Source: Paenibacillus sp. PL2-23
Lineage (GTDB): Bacteria; Bacillota; Bacilli; Paenibacillales; Paenibacillaceae
Reading direction: 5' to 3'
DNA length: 64,000 bases
Assembly (NCBI RefSeq): GCF_040834005.1
Contig: NZ_CP162129.1
Coordinates: forward strand, 4,351,501 to 4,415,500
Each line of letters starts with the position of its first letter. The first letter of the stretch is position 1. Positions 9,485 through 17,869 of this stretch are shown here, piece after piece. The translations under genes were made by a program, and so were the position numbers. The notes beneath the pieces are model-generated. The model was not told the origin of the DNA, ran no database searches, and worked only from the letters and a program-made list of their open reading frames with translations.

Positions 9485-10341
9485 TGAACAAGCAGCAGCC
9501 TATTCATGAAGCCATCAAGGGGAGGGTAGCGGTCGTGACGGGAGGTGCTGGCGTGCTCTGCCGCGCCATGGCGATCGAGCTTGCCCGCCAGGGTGCCAAG
9601 GTAGCCGTGCTGGGGCGAACCGCGGCCAAAAACCAGGCGGTAGCCGATGAGATCGCTGCTGCCGGAGGCATCGCGATCGGCGTCGCTTGCGACGTCACCG
9701 ACGTGGACAGCACGCGTGACGCCGCGCGAATCGTGCTGGAGCAGCTTGGGCCATGTGACATCCTTATTAATGGCGCCGGCGGCAATCATCCAAGCGCCAA
9801 TACGACGAACGAAACGTTTAAGCCGGAGGATCGCGCGCTGGAAGGCGTCACTAGCTTCTTTGATCTCAGCATTGCTGGCTTCCGCAACGTGCTGGATCTC
9901 AATTTTGTCGGCACGCTGATTCCGTCGCAAGTGTTTGCGGAGCAGATGCTGGACCAGACGAACCCCGTTATTATTAATATTTCGTCCATGAGCGCCCCGT
10001 CCCCGATGACGAAGGTGCCTGCTTATAGCGCGGCTAAAGCCGCCATTAACAATTTTACGCAGTGGCTTGCCGTCCATATGGCGGATGCCGGAATTCGCGT
10101 CAACGCAATCGCGCCAGGCTTCTTCCTGACAGAGCAGAACCACAAGCTGCTCATTCAAGAAGACGGCTCGCTGACGCCGCGCTCCAACAAAATCATCTCC
10201 CACACTCCGATGCGCCGCTTCGGCAAGCCGGAGGATCTGCTTGGCGTCCTTCTATGGCTGGTGGACGATACCACCTCCGGCTTTGTCACGGGAACCACAG
10301 TTCCGGTGGACGGCGGGTTTATGGCGTATGCCGGCGTCTAA
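9484..10341 (+). CDS. uxuB: D-mannonate oxidoreductase (fructuronate reductase), SDR type
   Basis: 285 residues, short-chain dehydrogenase fold: nucleotide-binding '[13 protein letters not shown]' (about 17-29), 'NGAGGN' and the catalytic '[18 protein letters not shown]' with Ser and YxxxK. In Bacillus the equivalent enzyme (YjmF/UxuB) interconverts fructuronate and mannonate with NAD(P)H. Translation starts at ATG 9484 within the TAATG overlap with uxuA; the internal GAGAGAG acts as the ribosome site. The specific substrate is inferred from the operon and from similarity to YjmF. Confidence 0.9.
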   Translation: MNKQQPIHEAIKGRVAVVTGGAGVLCRAMAIELARQGAKVAVLGRTAAKNQAVADEIAAAGGIAIGVACDVTDVDSTRDAARIVLEQLGPCDILINGAGGNHPSANTTNETFKPEDRALEGVTSFFDLSIAGFRNVLDLNFVGTLIPSQVFAEQMLDQTNPVIINISSMSAPSPMTKVPAYSAAKAAINNFTQWLAVHMADAGIRVNAIAPGFFLTEQNHKLLIQEDGSLTPRSNKIISHTPMRRFGKPEDLLGVLLWLVDDTTSGFVTGTTVPVDGGFMAYAGV

Positions 10342-10476
10342 CCCGAAAGCCTCAATTTGATAGGCCCAGCTTAATGTGCGTGTTCAAAAGTCCAGTTTTC
10401 AGCACGATTGGGCAGTTGCCTGAATGGGGCGATATCGGCGATAACCGAGTTAACTAAGATGCCGCTGCGGGAGCCA

Positions 10477-10518
10477 GACTGGAGGAGCCTCTCTTTTTCT
10501 TTGCTGCTTCCTCCAGTC
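10477..10518 (+). terminator. Inverted repeat downstream of uxuB
   Basis: A perfect 10-bp inverted repeat (GACTGGAGGA / TCCTCCAGTC) separated by 22 nt of pyrimidine-rich DNA. There is no T run behind it, so it may be a weak terminator or an RNA stabiliser. Confidence 0.4.
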
Positions 10519-10586
10519 TCGCATTCTCCTGCAAGTCTTGCGGCAACGGTGCCCGCGAGACGTCTCATATAAGCCAATGCCAACTA

Positions 10587-10870
10587 ACCGCTTCCCAGAC
10601 GCCATAACGACTCCTCGTGTCGCTGTCGCACCAAAAAGCCGCTTCTCATCCACTATAGAGACACCTCGTGTCGCTGTCGCAACAAATTGCCGCTTCTCAG
10701 CCACTATAACCACACCTCGTGTCGTTGTTGCACCAATAAGCTGCTTCTCAGCCGCTATAACCACACCTCGTGTCGTTGTTGCACCAAAAAGCTGCTTCCC
10801 AGACGCTATAACCACACCTCGTGTCGTTGTTGCACCAAAAAGCTGCTTCTCAGCCACTATAACGACAGAT
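10587..10870. repeat. 51-nt tandem repeat, locus 2 (five to six copies)
   Basis: Five full copies and a partial copy of a 51-nt unit built around CACCTCGTGTCGTTGTTGC then ACCAAAAAGCTGCTTCTCAG. The last three are nearly identical and the first two more diverged. Because 51 is divisible by three, open frames run through on both strands, but no start with a ribosome site supports either. It lies in the 678-nt gene-free interval between uxuB and a 40-residue gene and matches the locus at 1.43-1.77 kb. Confidence 0.9.
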
Positions 10871-10936
10871 GTAGGATTTATCGTCAAATACAATTTCCCT
10901 TTTTCGAATACTCGAAAACTTATAAATGATGCCAAG

Positions 10937-10985
10937 AAAGCCCTTCGCCTTATGCGCATGAACACGCATGAGATGAAGGGCTTTT
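10937..10985 (+). terminator. Long hairpin with T run before the DUF6254-like gene
   Basis: AAAGCCCTTC pairs with GAAGGGCTTT, with an inner ATGCG/CGCAT stem, followed by TTTTCG. It probably ends transcription from the uxu operon or the repeat region. Confidence 0.65.
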
Positions 10986-11019
10986 CGCCATTCTAACGTA
11001 AGAAGGGAGGTGCATGACC

Positions 11020-11142
11020 ATGTCTTCGTCCAAACGCCGCAGAGAGAACGCCTGGCACCAAAGGAAGCATACCCAGCGCCCTCACGGTAAGGTCAAGTCG
11101 CTGGAAGAGCTGAGCGCGGAAGCCGATCACTCCAAGTCTTAA
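11020..11142 (+). CDS. Small basic protein, DUF6254-like
   Basis: A 40-residue protein rich in Arg/Lys/His in its first half ('SSSKRRRENAWHQRKHT') and acidic at the end, with the segment 'PHGKVKSLEELS'. This pattern matches short conserved proteins of Bacillales that I recall as DUF6254; function unknown. ATG at 11020 has GGGAGG 9 nt upstream; the ATG at 11014 is too close to it. It lies alone between hairpins. Confidence 0.7.
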   Translation: MSSSKRRRENAWHQRKHTQRPHGKVKSLEELSAEADHSKS

Positions 11143-11207
11143 GTCTCCCTTGCTGCAAGGCTGTCGCGGCTCGCTTGCGCGAGCGGGATCGCCTTGCGGT
11201 GGAAGCC

Positions 11208-11241
11208 GTCTCTGGCCGGAACTCCATATTCCGGCAGAGAC
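11208..11241. terminator. Hairpin between convergent small gene and hesB-like gene
   Basis: GTCTCTGGCCGGAA pairs with TTCCGGCAGAGAC (one bulge). It sits between two convergent genes and could act in both directions, though neither side has a clear T run. Confidence 0.5.
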
Positions 11242-11280
11242 GCTCCCTTTGAGTATGAATGGCTGTCGGCGCCGAATCCG

Positions 11281-11568
11281 TCATACGACGTCCATCTGGA
11301 TCTCCTCATAAGCGGCGTCGAACGAGATGCGCAGCTCCTTGTTATCTACATACCATACATTGTCTTCCTCCATGAAGAAGGTGACGCCTTCTACTTGCTG
11401 ACTTAACGCGGGCTTCCTCGGCACGTCCTTCGTAATACCGAGCGATAAGCCGGGATGGACGCTGCCGCAGCCGCCGAGTCGAACGAAGATGCGCAAGCTG
11501 TCGCCGTCGCTAAGCCCCATCTGCTCCTTGTACCACCGTGCCGCCGCCTGCTCTACCACTAGGTTCAT
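11281..11568 (-). CDS. HesB/YneR family iron-sulfur-type protein
   Basis: 95 residues of the HesB/IscA-like fold in the YneR branch: 'AARWYKEQMGLSDGDSLRIF', 'RLGGCGSVHPGLSLGI', and 'DNKELRISFDAAYEEI'. A single Cys remains in the glycine-rich turn and the C-terminal CGC pair of true A-type scaffold proteins is absent, so iron-sulfur assembly activity is doubtful. GGAG lies 9 nt before the ATG. It stands alone, convergent with the small basic gene. Confidence 0.85.
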   Translation of the reverse strand: MNLVVEQAAARWYKEQMGLSDGDSLRIFVRLGGCGSVHPGLSLGITKDVPRKPALSQQVEGVTFFMEEDNVWYVDNKELRISFDAAYEEIQMDVV

Positions 11569-11639
11569 CGCCGTCAGCTCCTTCTTGGGTTGTTGCTCCC
11601 ATTATACCCCGAAGAACGCCCCCTTGGCGAAACAAAAAA

Positions 11640-12443
11640 TTAATCTATAGCAGGCGCGCGGCGCAGCAGCGCAGCGGATCCCATCAGACAAGCGGCGACA
11701 AGCGCGGCTGTCAGTCCAATGGAGCACCATAACGGGGCGTCAGCCTTCATACTGCCGCTTGCGCTTTGTACCGCTTCATAAGCATACCCTGTCAGCGCGC
11801 CCGGACTGCAAGCCATATACTTCGGCAGCAGTCCTCCCAGCAGAGACAGCAGGATCGCTAGGCCCAGCGCCGAGCAGGCGGCCCCAGCCGCGCTGCGCAG
11901 CAGCGTGCTGAAGAGCAGCGTCGCGCTCAAGATGAAGCTGAACCAGAGTCCATATAACAAGTAGCTGATCAGGAAGGGGCCAAGCTCTACCTTATCGAAC
12001 AACAGCCAGGTGTAATACCAGGCCGCTCCATAGCCGATCAGCAGCACCCCCCAGGTGAATAGCAGCATGCTCAGCCATTTGGAGACCATATACGCTGTGA
12101 ACGATATCGGCTTCACAAGCACCAGCGAAGCTGCTCCGCTGGCACGTTCGGCAGACACGATGCCCATGTACGAAAGCGCGAGAATGAGCAGTCCCATCAG
12201 CCCGAATTGCGACAGCGTCTCGGCAAGCACCTGCTCCTCGCTTGGCATCGGGATTTCAATAATCGTGCCTTCCGGCATATTGCCCGCTTTCTCGATAATA
12301 AGGGGCATATAATAGCTCGACACCGGCTGCATGATGCCAAGCACCAGGAATACAAGCGGCACCCAGATCAGCTTGTAGCTCCGCAGAAGCTCCAGCCATT
12401 CCTTTCGGAGCAGCGTCATCAGCACACGGGTCTTCATACTCAT
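11640..12443 (-). CDS. yxlG: ABC transporter permease of the SigY operon
   Basis: 267 residues with six membrane segments and a long external loop after the first ('YYMPLIIEKAGNMPEGTIIEI'), the ABC-2/NosY-type layout. It is the last gene of the sigY-yxlCDEFG set, its ATG overlapping the stop of the ATPase gene by 4 nt. With YxlF it should form an exporter of unknown substrate; in Bacillus subtilis the operon is linked to SigY-dependent responses. Confidence 0.9.
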   Translation of the reverse strand: MSMKTRVLMTLLRKEWLELLRSYKLIWVPLVFLVLGIMQPVSSYYMPLIIEKAGNMPEGTIIEIPMPSEEQVLAETLSQFGLMGLLILALSYMGIVSAERASGAASLVLVKPISFTAYMVSKWLSMLLFTWGVLLIGYGAAWYYTWLLFDKVELGPFLISYLLYGLWFSFILSATLLFSTLLRSAAGAACSALGLAILLSLLGGLLPKYMACSPGALTGYAYEAVQSASGSMKADAPLWCSIGLTAALVAACLMGSAALLRRAPAID

Positions 12444-13384
12444 ACGCCCACCACCTTCATGAACAAATCCTCAAGCGAGGAATATCCGGCTTCGATGCGT
12501 ACAAAATCAATCCCCTCCTGAGCCAGCTCCTGCAGAACAGCTTGCCTTGCCGCTGGCAAATCCTCAACGGTCAACTTTATTGTTACACCGTGTTGCTCAG
12601 CCTTACGGAAGAGCGGACGCCATGCCGAGTCGTTCGAGCCGAGCTTCTTCATGAAGCCCTCCGCCCATATACGCGGCTTATCCGCATCCTCCAGCTTCAG
12701 CTCAATGACGGGCTTCCGATGCGTGTGACGAATCTGCTCAAGCGAGCCTTGCAGAGCAACCTCTCCCTGTCGAATGATCACGATGTCCTCGCACAGCTCC
12801 TCTGCGTCAGGCAGAACATGCGTCGAGAACAGGATCGATGTTTCGCCCTTCAGCTCTTGCAGCAGGCCCATCACCTCGCGCCTCCCGACAGGGTCAAGCG
12901 CCGATACCGGCTCGTCCATTATTAGCAGCTTGGGCCGATGTACGAGTGCCTGAGCAAGACCAAGGCGCTGCTTCATGCCGCCGGAATAACCGCCGATCCG
13001 CCGTTTGGCCGCCTCCTTGAGCCCCACTCGCTCCAGCAGAGCGACCGCGCGCTGCTTCGCCTCTACCCTGCTCATGCCATATAGCTGGCCCGCATACTCC
13101 ATGTACTCCATGCCTGTCATCCAATGATGGAAAGCTGGCGACTGAGGCAAATAGCCAAGCAGGCCTCTGGCATCCTCGCCAGGGCGAAGACCCTTGAATC
13201 GGATGGCCCCTTCGGTGGGCTTCAGCAGGCCCGCGATGATGCGGATCGTTGTTGTTTTCCCAGCCCCATTCGGCCCCAGCAGGGCGGTGCACCGCCCCTC
13301 CAGCACCTCGAAGCTGATACCTCGGACTGCAGCAGTAGCCCCGAAATGATGGATCAGCCCCTCCACCTGCAGCAGCTGAGTCAT
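12440..13384 (-). CDS. yxlF: ABC transporter ATP-binding protein of the SigY operon
   Basis: 314 residues. Walker A 'LLGPNGAGKTTTIRI', signature 'YSGGMKQRLGLAQAL', Walker B 'LLIMDEPVSALDP' and a switch His in 'LFSTHVLPDAE' are all present, followed by a C-terminal regulatory part as in drug/antibiotic exporter ATPases. The ATG at 13384 (GGAGGCAGAGAGG upstream) was chosen over an upstream start because the domain begins there. Overlaps both neighbours by 4 nt. Confidence 0.93.
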   Translation of the reverse strand: MTQLLQVEGLIHHFGATAAVRGISFEVLEGRCTALLGPNGAGKTTTIRIIAGLLKPTEGAIRFKGLRPGEDARGLLGYLPQSPAFHHWMTGMEYMEYAGQLYGMSRVEAKQRAVALLERVGLKEAAKRRIGGYSGGMKQRLGLAQALVHRPKLLIMDEPVSALDPVGRREVMGLLQELKGETSILFSTHVLPDAEELCEDIVIIRQGEVALQGSLEQIRHTHRKPVIELKLEDADKPRIWAEGFMKKLGSNDSAWRPLFRKAEQHGVTIKLTVEDLPAARQAVLQELAQEGIDFVRIEAGYSSLEDLFMKVVGV

Positions 13385-13590
13385 CCTCTCTGCCTCCTGC
13401 CGAACAAGAAGAAGGCGATTGGTCCTAATAGGTTGATGAAAATAATAATGAGAATCCATACAAGCTTCGGACCCCTCGTCTCCTCCGCCTTGATGCACTG
13501 AATGAGCGCTATGACCATCAGGATAAGCTGGATGATCAGCAGCGGCGCGATAATCGCCGCCAGCCTGCCAAGCTCTAATGTTTCATTCAT
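13381..13590 (-). CDS. yxlE: PLDc_N-type membrane protein of the SigY operon
   Basis: 69 residues, two membrane helices with 'KLVWILIIIFINLLGPIAFFLFGRRQ', the PLD-nuclease N-terminal transmembrane motif that occurs alone in YxlE. With YxlC and YxlD it belongs to the membrane-bound control layer of SigY in Bacillus subtilis. The short size and 4-nt overlaps on both sides are as expected. Confidence 0.88.
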   Translation of the reverse strand: MNETLELGRLAAIIAPLLIIQLILMVIALIQCIKAEETRGPKLVWILIIIFINLLGPIAFFLFGRRQRG

Positions 13591-13799
13591 TTGCGCGACC
13601 CCCTGTCGAATATTCGAAGTCTTACGATTAACCAATACAATACAAGCGGCAGCGGGAACTGCACTAATCCCCATATGCCCCAGAACCAAGGCATGCTTCC
13701 TCGTTTGCGAGCATCCAGGAACAGCCAGGTCGATTGTGTCAGCAGGATGGCCGCAAGCGCCAGCCAGAACCAGACCGATCCCATCAGCTGCTCTTCCAT
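13587..13799 (-). CDS. yxlD: Small membrane protein of the SigY operon
   Basis: 70 residues with two membrane segments ('WFWLALAAILLTQSTWLFLDARKRG' and 'FWGIWGLVQFPLPLVLYWLIV'). Position and size match YxlD, which together with YxlC is needed for negative control of SigY in Bacillus subtilis. ATG at 13799 follows GGAGGAAGTCGCT. Confidence 0.83.
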   Translation of the reverse strand: MEEQLMGSVWFWLALAAILLTQSTWLFLDARKRGSMPWFWGIWGLVQFPLPLVLYWLIVRLRIFDRGSRK

Positions 13800-14125
13800 A
13801 GCGACTTCCTCCTCCTCCAGACCGTCATGCCGATAATCAGAAGCGCGCTTAATGCCGTTATGCCTTGAAGCACAACGAATAACGCCAAGCTTCTCTCCAG
13901 CAAGCCGAACACTGCAGCAAGCAGAATCGCCGCAACGAGCCAGAACAGGGCAAGCTCGCGCCACAGCCTTCTGTTCAGCTCCTTCTGGTAACGCCCAACA
14001 AGCAACGCTAACCCCGCAACATCATGCGGCGGGCTGTCGAATGCCTCATCGAAGCTTTGCAGGTCCGCCTTCAGCCGTGCGTCGAACCATTGCTGATCGT
14101 CGTCATGAGCGTCATTCCTCTTCAT
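13784..14125 (-). CDS. yxlC: SigY anti-sigma-type membrane protein
   Basis: 113 residues: an acidic, His/Asp-rich cytoplasmic N-terminus (1-55) and two transmembrane helices (about 56-105) ending in 'VWRRRKSLWKSS'. The gene overlaps sigY by 14 nt and matches YxlC in size, topology and order. YxlC is the main negative regulator of SigY in B. subtilis; the role here is by synteny. Confidence 0.85.
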   Translation of the reverse strand: MKRNDAHDDDQQWFDARLKADLQSFDEAFDSPPHDVAGLALLVGRYQKELNRRLWRELALFWLVAAILLAAVFGLLERSLALFVVLQGITALSALLIIGMTVWRRRKSLWKSS

Positions 14126-14645
14126 ATGAGGCCAGCTCCTTCCTTAATAATTGGATCCCCGCATGAATTCTAGACTTCACCGTGCCAAGCGGTATATCCA
14201 GCATCTCCGCGATTTCTTCTTGGGAATAGCCGTAATAATATTTGAGCAGCACGGTCATTCGTTGTTGCTGATCCAGCTGCCCCAGCGCCTCAAGCGCAGC
14301 CGGCCATTCGTTCATCCGAACCAGCGATTCGTAACGCAGCTGGCGGAGCGCGCCTTCCTCCTGCACATATTTGCGCTCTCTCTGGCTGCGTCTGGCGCGG
14401 TCGATAACCAGCCTGGAGGCGATAGCGATCAGCCATGTCGAAAACTTCGACTTCGCCCTGTAGGTGCCGATTTTCTCAATAGCCTTCAACATCGTCTCCT
14501 GCGTTATATCCTCTGCCTTGCTCTTATCCATCGTCAGCTTCAGGACATACTGGTAGAGGAAGGCGTAATGCTGTCCAAGCAGCTCGGACAACGACTGGAT
14601 GTCGCCTCTTATCGCTTGCCTGACTATTGTTGACTCATCGCGCAC
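14112..14645 (-). CDS. sigY: ECF RNA polymerase sigma factor SigY
   Basis: 177 residues with sigma region 2 ('DITQETMLKAIEKIGTYRAKSKFSTWLIAIASRL', about 42-75) and region 4 ('YYGYSQEEIAEMLDIPLGTVKSRIHAGIQLLRKEL', about 138-172). The start is GTG with GGAG about 9 nt before. Downstream genes are in the exact order of the Bacillus sigY operon, which identifies the sigma subgroup better than the sequence alone. A matching ECF promoter lies upstream, implying autoregulation. Confidence 0.93.
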   Translation of the reverse strand: MRDESTIVRQAIRGDIQSLSELLGQHYAFLYQYVLKLTMDKSKAEDITQETMLKAIEKIGTYRAKSKFSTWLIAIASRLVIDRARRSQRERKYVQEEGALRQLRYESLVRMNEWPAALEALGQLDQQQRMTVLLKYYYGYSQEEIAEMLDIPLGTVKSRIHAGIQLLRKELASYEEE

Positions 14646-14688
14646 GGCGCAGCTCCTTTCACTCCCTGTTTCTGTCCTATGATGATTA

Positions 14689-14714
14689 GACGGCGAGGGG
14701 GCGGATTTCGTTCG
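14689..14714 (-). promoter_or_regulatory. Predicted SigY autoregulatory promoter
   Basis: On the minus strand CGAACG and CGTC are 16 nt apart, close to the known SigY consensus (TGAACG and CGTC), 44 nt upstream of the sigY start. Confidence 0.7.
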
Positions 14715-14720
14715 ATGCGA

Positions 14721-14760
14721 AAAAAAATAATGACCGCAATATCGCTGCAGTCATTATTTT
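14721..14760 (-). terminator. Terminator of the ydbST operon
   Basis: AATAATGAC/GTCATTATT stem with an 8-T run on the minus strand, right after the stop at 14777 and just upstream of the sigY promoter; it isolates the two operons. Confidence 0.85.
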
Positions 14761-14776
14761 CAGAGCTAGCCCTCTA

Positions 14777-16396
14777 TTATTCATGCTTGCTTCGGCTGAA
14801 CCAAGTCCAGATCGGTTGGAGATCGGACTGGGCCATGCCGGACACGCTGTAGCCGTAAGGGCTGCCCAGCACATTCACGGACAATGCGCCAATGCCTTTG
14901 CGGCGCTGGGCGTCGGACCGCTTCACCTGCATGGCGATAATACGCGGCCGGCGGACGTAATACGTGACGCGATGCAGCATGCGGCGGCGAATAGTAAGCT
15001 GGCTATCCTGCAGCAGCACCCCTGCCGCCCGATGGCAGCTGATGCGCCACCATATCGTAAGCGGCACGAGGACAAGCGACCAGGCGCCTATGGCGCCGAA
15101 CAGCCAGATACATGCAGCACACAAGACAGCCGCGATCAGCAGCGGTACGCGAACGTAGTAGATCATCGCTCTGCGGGGCGATAAAGCCAGCTGCTCGGGG
15201 GCATGCGTTATCATACCGGGCACGAAGCTGTGCAGCAGCTCCTGAATATCGGAAATCTTGATAAAGGGATGCAGCATCAGCTGCTCGTTTTTGTCGGACG
15301 ATTCTACCTGAAGATGGACTTCAGCATAGCCAAACGGCTGTCTGAGCCAGCTTTCGCCAACAATAACAGCTTGAACATTCCTGGGATCGAACAAGATGCT
15401 TTTCTTCTCAAGCAGGCCATAGGAGAGCATCATCTGATTACCTTCACGCCGCAGGGTAAATCCGCTGTACTTCAATATGTAGAGCAGAATAGACAACGCC
15501 CAAGCCATAACAATAACAAAGATCCCAGCTCCGGTAATCAGCAGAACGCTCGGCATGGCTCCAACGGACTCCTCTACCACATCCTTGAAGAAATGCTCCG
15601 GCAGCAGCAAATCCATGAAATCATCGGCGAAGGAGTACAAGCCTCCGATGAACGCTATAGCCAGTCCAAAGTTTAGCGACGTCGCAGCCGCCTGGAACAG
15701 CTTGCCCGGTCCAAGCTTCACCTCTTCGTCAGGCATCGTGATGCCTTGCTCCGCAGAGCTTACATTGACATGGCCATGCCGTCTCGACAGAGAGGAGGCA
15801 GGCGCTGACGCACCGGATCCAGCATTCATCACCTTGGCAGCCAGCTCTGCAGCCGGAGCTGCAGCTGCCTGCGACGCTTCAGCCGAAGCAGCCGCATTAG
15901 CGTTCAATGCATCTGTTTCCGCCGCAGTTTCCCCAATCTCACCCTTCTCCAGGCCGCTGCGGCGAAGCAAATGCTTGATCTCATTCGCTTCCTCCATTTT
16001 GAGCGTATGCAAAGTGCCGTCTGACTTCTTCCCGCCTCCCGGCGTCTCGATCTGCAGCTGCACGACGCGGAGCAAGCGCTGAATAAGAGGCTGCTCAATA
16101 TTAACGGAATGGATGCGGGAGTAATAGATCGTCTTCTCCTCGCGGAACAATATGCCTGACCGTATCACAATACGGTCCTCCTCCAGCCAGAACCCGAATC
16201 TTCGCCAGGACAGGTAGCTCAGCAGCACAAAGAGCAGCAAGCCGCCGCCGGCCGCAGCGTAAGCATACCAAGCCATCTCGGACCAGTCCGGCCGTCTTAA
16301 CAGGAAGATAACGATAATGGGAAGAAAACCCTTAATAATAGACAAAACATTAAACAATATGTAGGACGGATGGAGCGAGCGTCGTTCATTCTGCAT
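14777..16396 (-). CDS. ydbT: Membrane protein with bPH_2 domains (YdbT-like)
   Basis: About 539 residues. Several membrane-helix pairs are each followed by a bacterial PH-like domain (for example 'FWLEEDRIVIRSGILFREEKTIYYSRIHSVNIEQP' near 75-110, then a second and third copy). An Ala-rich acidic linker separates the first and second modules (about 175-225). The YdbS-YdbT pair in B. subtilis helps resist antimicrobial compounds; the molecular role is unknown. ATG at 16396 overlaps the end of ydbS by 11 nt and has GGTGGAAG before it. Confidence 0.85.
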   Translation of the reverse strand: MQNERRSLHPSYILFNVLSIIKGFLPIIVIFLLRRPDWSEMAWYAYAAAGGGLLLFVLLSYLSWRRFGFWLEEDRIVIRSGILFREEKTIYYSRIHSVNIEQPLIQRLLRVVQLQIETPGGGKKSDGTLHTLKMEEANEIKHLLRRSGLEKGEIGETAAETDALNANAAASAEASQAAAAPAAELAAKVMNAGSGASAPASSLSRRHGHVNVSSAEQGITMPDEEVKLGPGKLFQAAATSLNFGLAIAFIGGLYSFADDFMDLLLPEHFFKDVVEESVGAMPSVLLITGAGIFVIVMAWALSILLYILKYSGFTLRREGNQMMLSYGLLEKKSILFDPRNVQAVIVGESWLRQPFGYAEVHLQVESSDKNEQLMLHPFIKISDIQELLHSFVPGMITHAPEQLALSPRRAMIYYVRVPLLIAAVLCAACIWLFGAIGAWSLVLVPLTIWWRISCHRAAGVLLQDSQLTIRRRMLHRVTYYVRRPRIIAMQVKRSDAQRRKGIGALSVNVLGSPYGYSVSGMAQSDLQPIWTWFSRSKHE

Positions 16397-16865
16397 CGTC
16401 TTCCACCTTGGCCAGCTGCCCGATGCGCCGCTTGAGCGCTTCCGCCTCATCTCGCTTCAGACCGGCAATCTTGTGTGTAGTCGCCGCAGTAACGACTGAT
16501 ACGGTCGCGAGGCTGAATTTCCTCATCAGCGGACCGCTTCCCAGCTCCACATGCTGCACACGCACCATAGGCACCAGCACGTTGGTGATGAAGATGACGC
16601 CGGACTCCATTTCCAGCTCCTCGTCGAACAATTCATATCGGAATCTTCGATATTTCACCGCGGGCACAAGCCAGGTGAAGAGGACCAGAGACAGCAGGAG
16701 CAAGCCCAGGCAGATCCACACCGGAATCCAAGTCCAATCCCTCCATGCCGCCATTATCGCATACGCCGCAATCAGCAGCAGGAATATGCCATTCATCATC
16801 AGTTCCGTGATCCGGTACACCTTCAAATAATCGCGATGCAGCCTTCTAGTCAGTTCCCTATCCAC
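16386..16865 (-). CDS. ydbS: bPH_2 domain membrane protein (YdbS-like)
   Basis: 159 residues: two transmembrane helices (about 20-70) then one bPH_2 domain ('YRRFRYELFDEELEMESGVIFITNVLVPMVRVQHVELGSGPL'). It starts at GTG with GGGGGA 8 nt upstream and overlaps the larger YdbT partner, so the two are probably one membrane complex. Confidence 0.86.
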   Translation of the reverse strand: MDRELTRRLHRDYLKVYRITELMMNGIFLLLIAAYAIMAAWRDWTWIPVWICLGLLLLSLVLFTWLVPAVKYRRFRYELFDEELEMESGVIFITNVLVPMVRVQHVELGSGPLMRKFSLATVSVVTAATTHKIAGLKRDEAEALKRRIGQLAKVEDDAE

Positions 16866-16932
16866 ACTGATTTCCCCCTATCCCCTCCTATTACACCAAT
16901 TTTAGATAAACACGTCAACTTACACCCTCCAA

Positions 16933-17418
16933 TTAACCTACCACCAGCTCAGCGGTCCCTTTAATCTCCCATCTGATCGGCTCCATAACCGAGAATCTGC
17001 CCGGGTTGCTCAGGCTGATGATCATGACGACGCCCGGCCGCTTCAGCACGACCTCATAGTCATAAGCTTCATTCCGATAATAGAAGGGAAAGGACTGGTC
17101 GGAGTTAATAACATCAAATACTAAAATATCTACCCGATCGCGAAGAAAGGACTGGCCGTTCGGATGGCCGTCCTCGTCCAGCTGCAGGTTGCTGCGCAAA
17201 TAAAGCGCGGCCGCGTCGGAGGCGGACGCCGCGTCGATTCTGACGACTCCGTCCGCCAATGCGGCCTTGTCCAGCTGCTGCGCGGCCGCATGAGCGGCAC
17301 GATTCACGGCGCGCTTGCCCTGGAACAACGCTTTCATCGCCATTTCCTCCTCGATCTGCAGCGTATGCGCGAACAGCCACACCGTCATCATCGCTGCGAT
17401 CAGCACCAGCTTATACAA
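16933..17418 (-). CDS. Pseudopilin-like protein of the Tad operon
   Basis: 161 residues: one N-terminal hydrophobic helix followed directly by 'QIEEEMAMKALFQGKRAVNRAAHAAAQQLDKAAL', the look of a TadE/pseudopilin-type helix, then a globular part ending 'RWEIKGTAELVVG'. The start is TTG with GAGGAGG 8 nt upstream. It is the last gene of the Tad-like cluster. The exact family is not clear to me; a minor pilus subunit is the best guess. Confidence 0.7.
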   Translation of the reverse strand: MYKLVLIAAMMTVWLFAHTLQIEEEMAMKALFQGKRAVNRAAHAAAQQLDKAALADGVVRIDAASASDAAALYLRSNLQLDEDGHPNGQSFLRDRVDILVFDVINSDQSFPFYYRNEAYDYEVVLKRPGVVMIISLSNPGRFSVMEPIRWEIKGTAELVVG

Positions 17419-17443
17419 TCATCATGCCTCCTCGCTCCCCCGG

Positions 17444-17869
17444 CTATGGCACATATTCGCTCATCTTCATGCCATAAGCTCGCATGCGAGCTTCGGGATC
17501 AATTGGCGTCACCCCAATGAGGGAGTCGATCATAAACAAATTTTCATATGGGTAGCTGACCGTCAGCTCTATGCCAACTCCCCTTGCAACAGGCGCCGCA
17601 GGATTGGTGGCATTCACTCCTGTCGTTGTGGCATATCGGTATTGGATCGCTTCTCCCCGGAGGCCGAATGCTGCGAGACGGCGTCTGGACTGCTCTTCCA
17701 TCGCGGCGCTAATATAGCCATAGGTGCCGCTAGCCCCAACCTCCAGCAAATAATCCACCTCCTGCTGAAGCACCGCTTGCCTTACAATGACCACATGCTT
17801 ATAGATGGGGGAGAACATGACCCAGCAAAGCGTTGCGGCGAACAGCACGAACAATAGTATCTGCTTCAA
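17444..17869 (-). CDS. Pseudopilin-like membrane protein of the Tad operon
   Basis: 141 residues with an N-terminal membrane helix ('LLFVLFAATLCWVMFSPIY') then a helical stretch with Gln/Glu/Arg and a globular region of beta type. The TTG start at 17869 overlaps the TGA of the preceding 48-residue gene (TTGA), typical of coupled translation. Likely a minor pilus or secretion component; no exact family recognised. Confidence 0.7.
   Translation of the reverse strand: MKQILLFVLFAATLCWVMFSPIYKHVVIVRQAVLQQEVDYLLEVGASGTYGYISAAMEEQSRRRLAAFGLRGEAIQYRYATTTGVNATNPAAPVARGVGIELTVSYPYENLFMIDSLIGVTPIDPEARMRAYGMKMSEYVP

Noticed and set aside
10450..10965. 171-codon open frame (minus) and 152-codon frame (plus) running through the 51-nt repeat
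   Set aside because: The period is a multiple of three, which keeps frames open on both strands by itself. Neither start has a usable ribosome site and the terminator and hairpins lie inside them.
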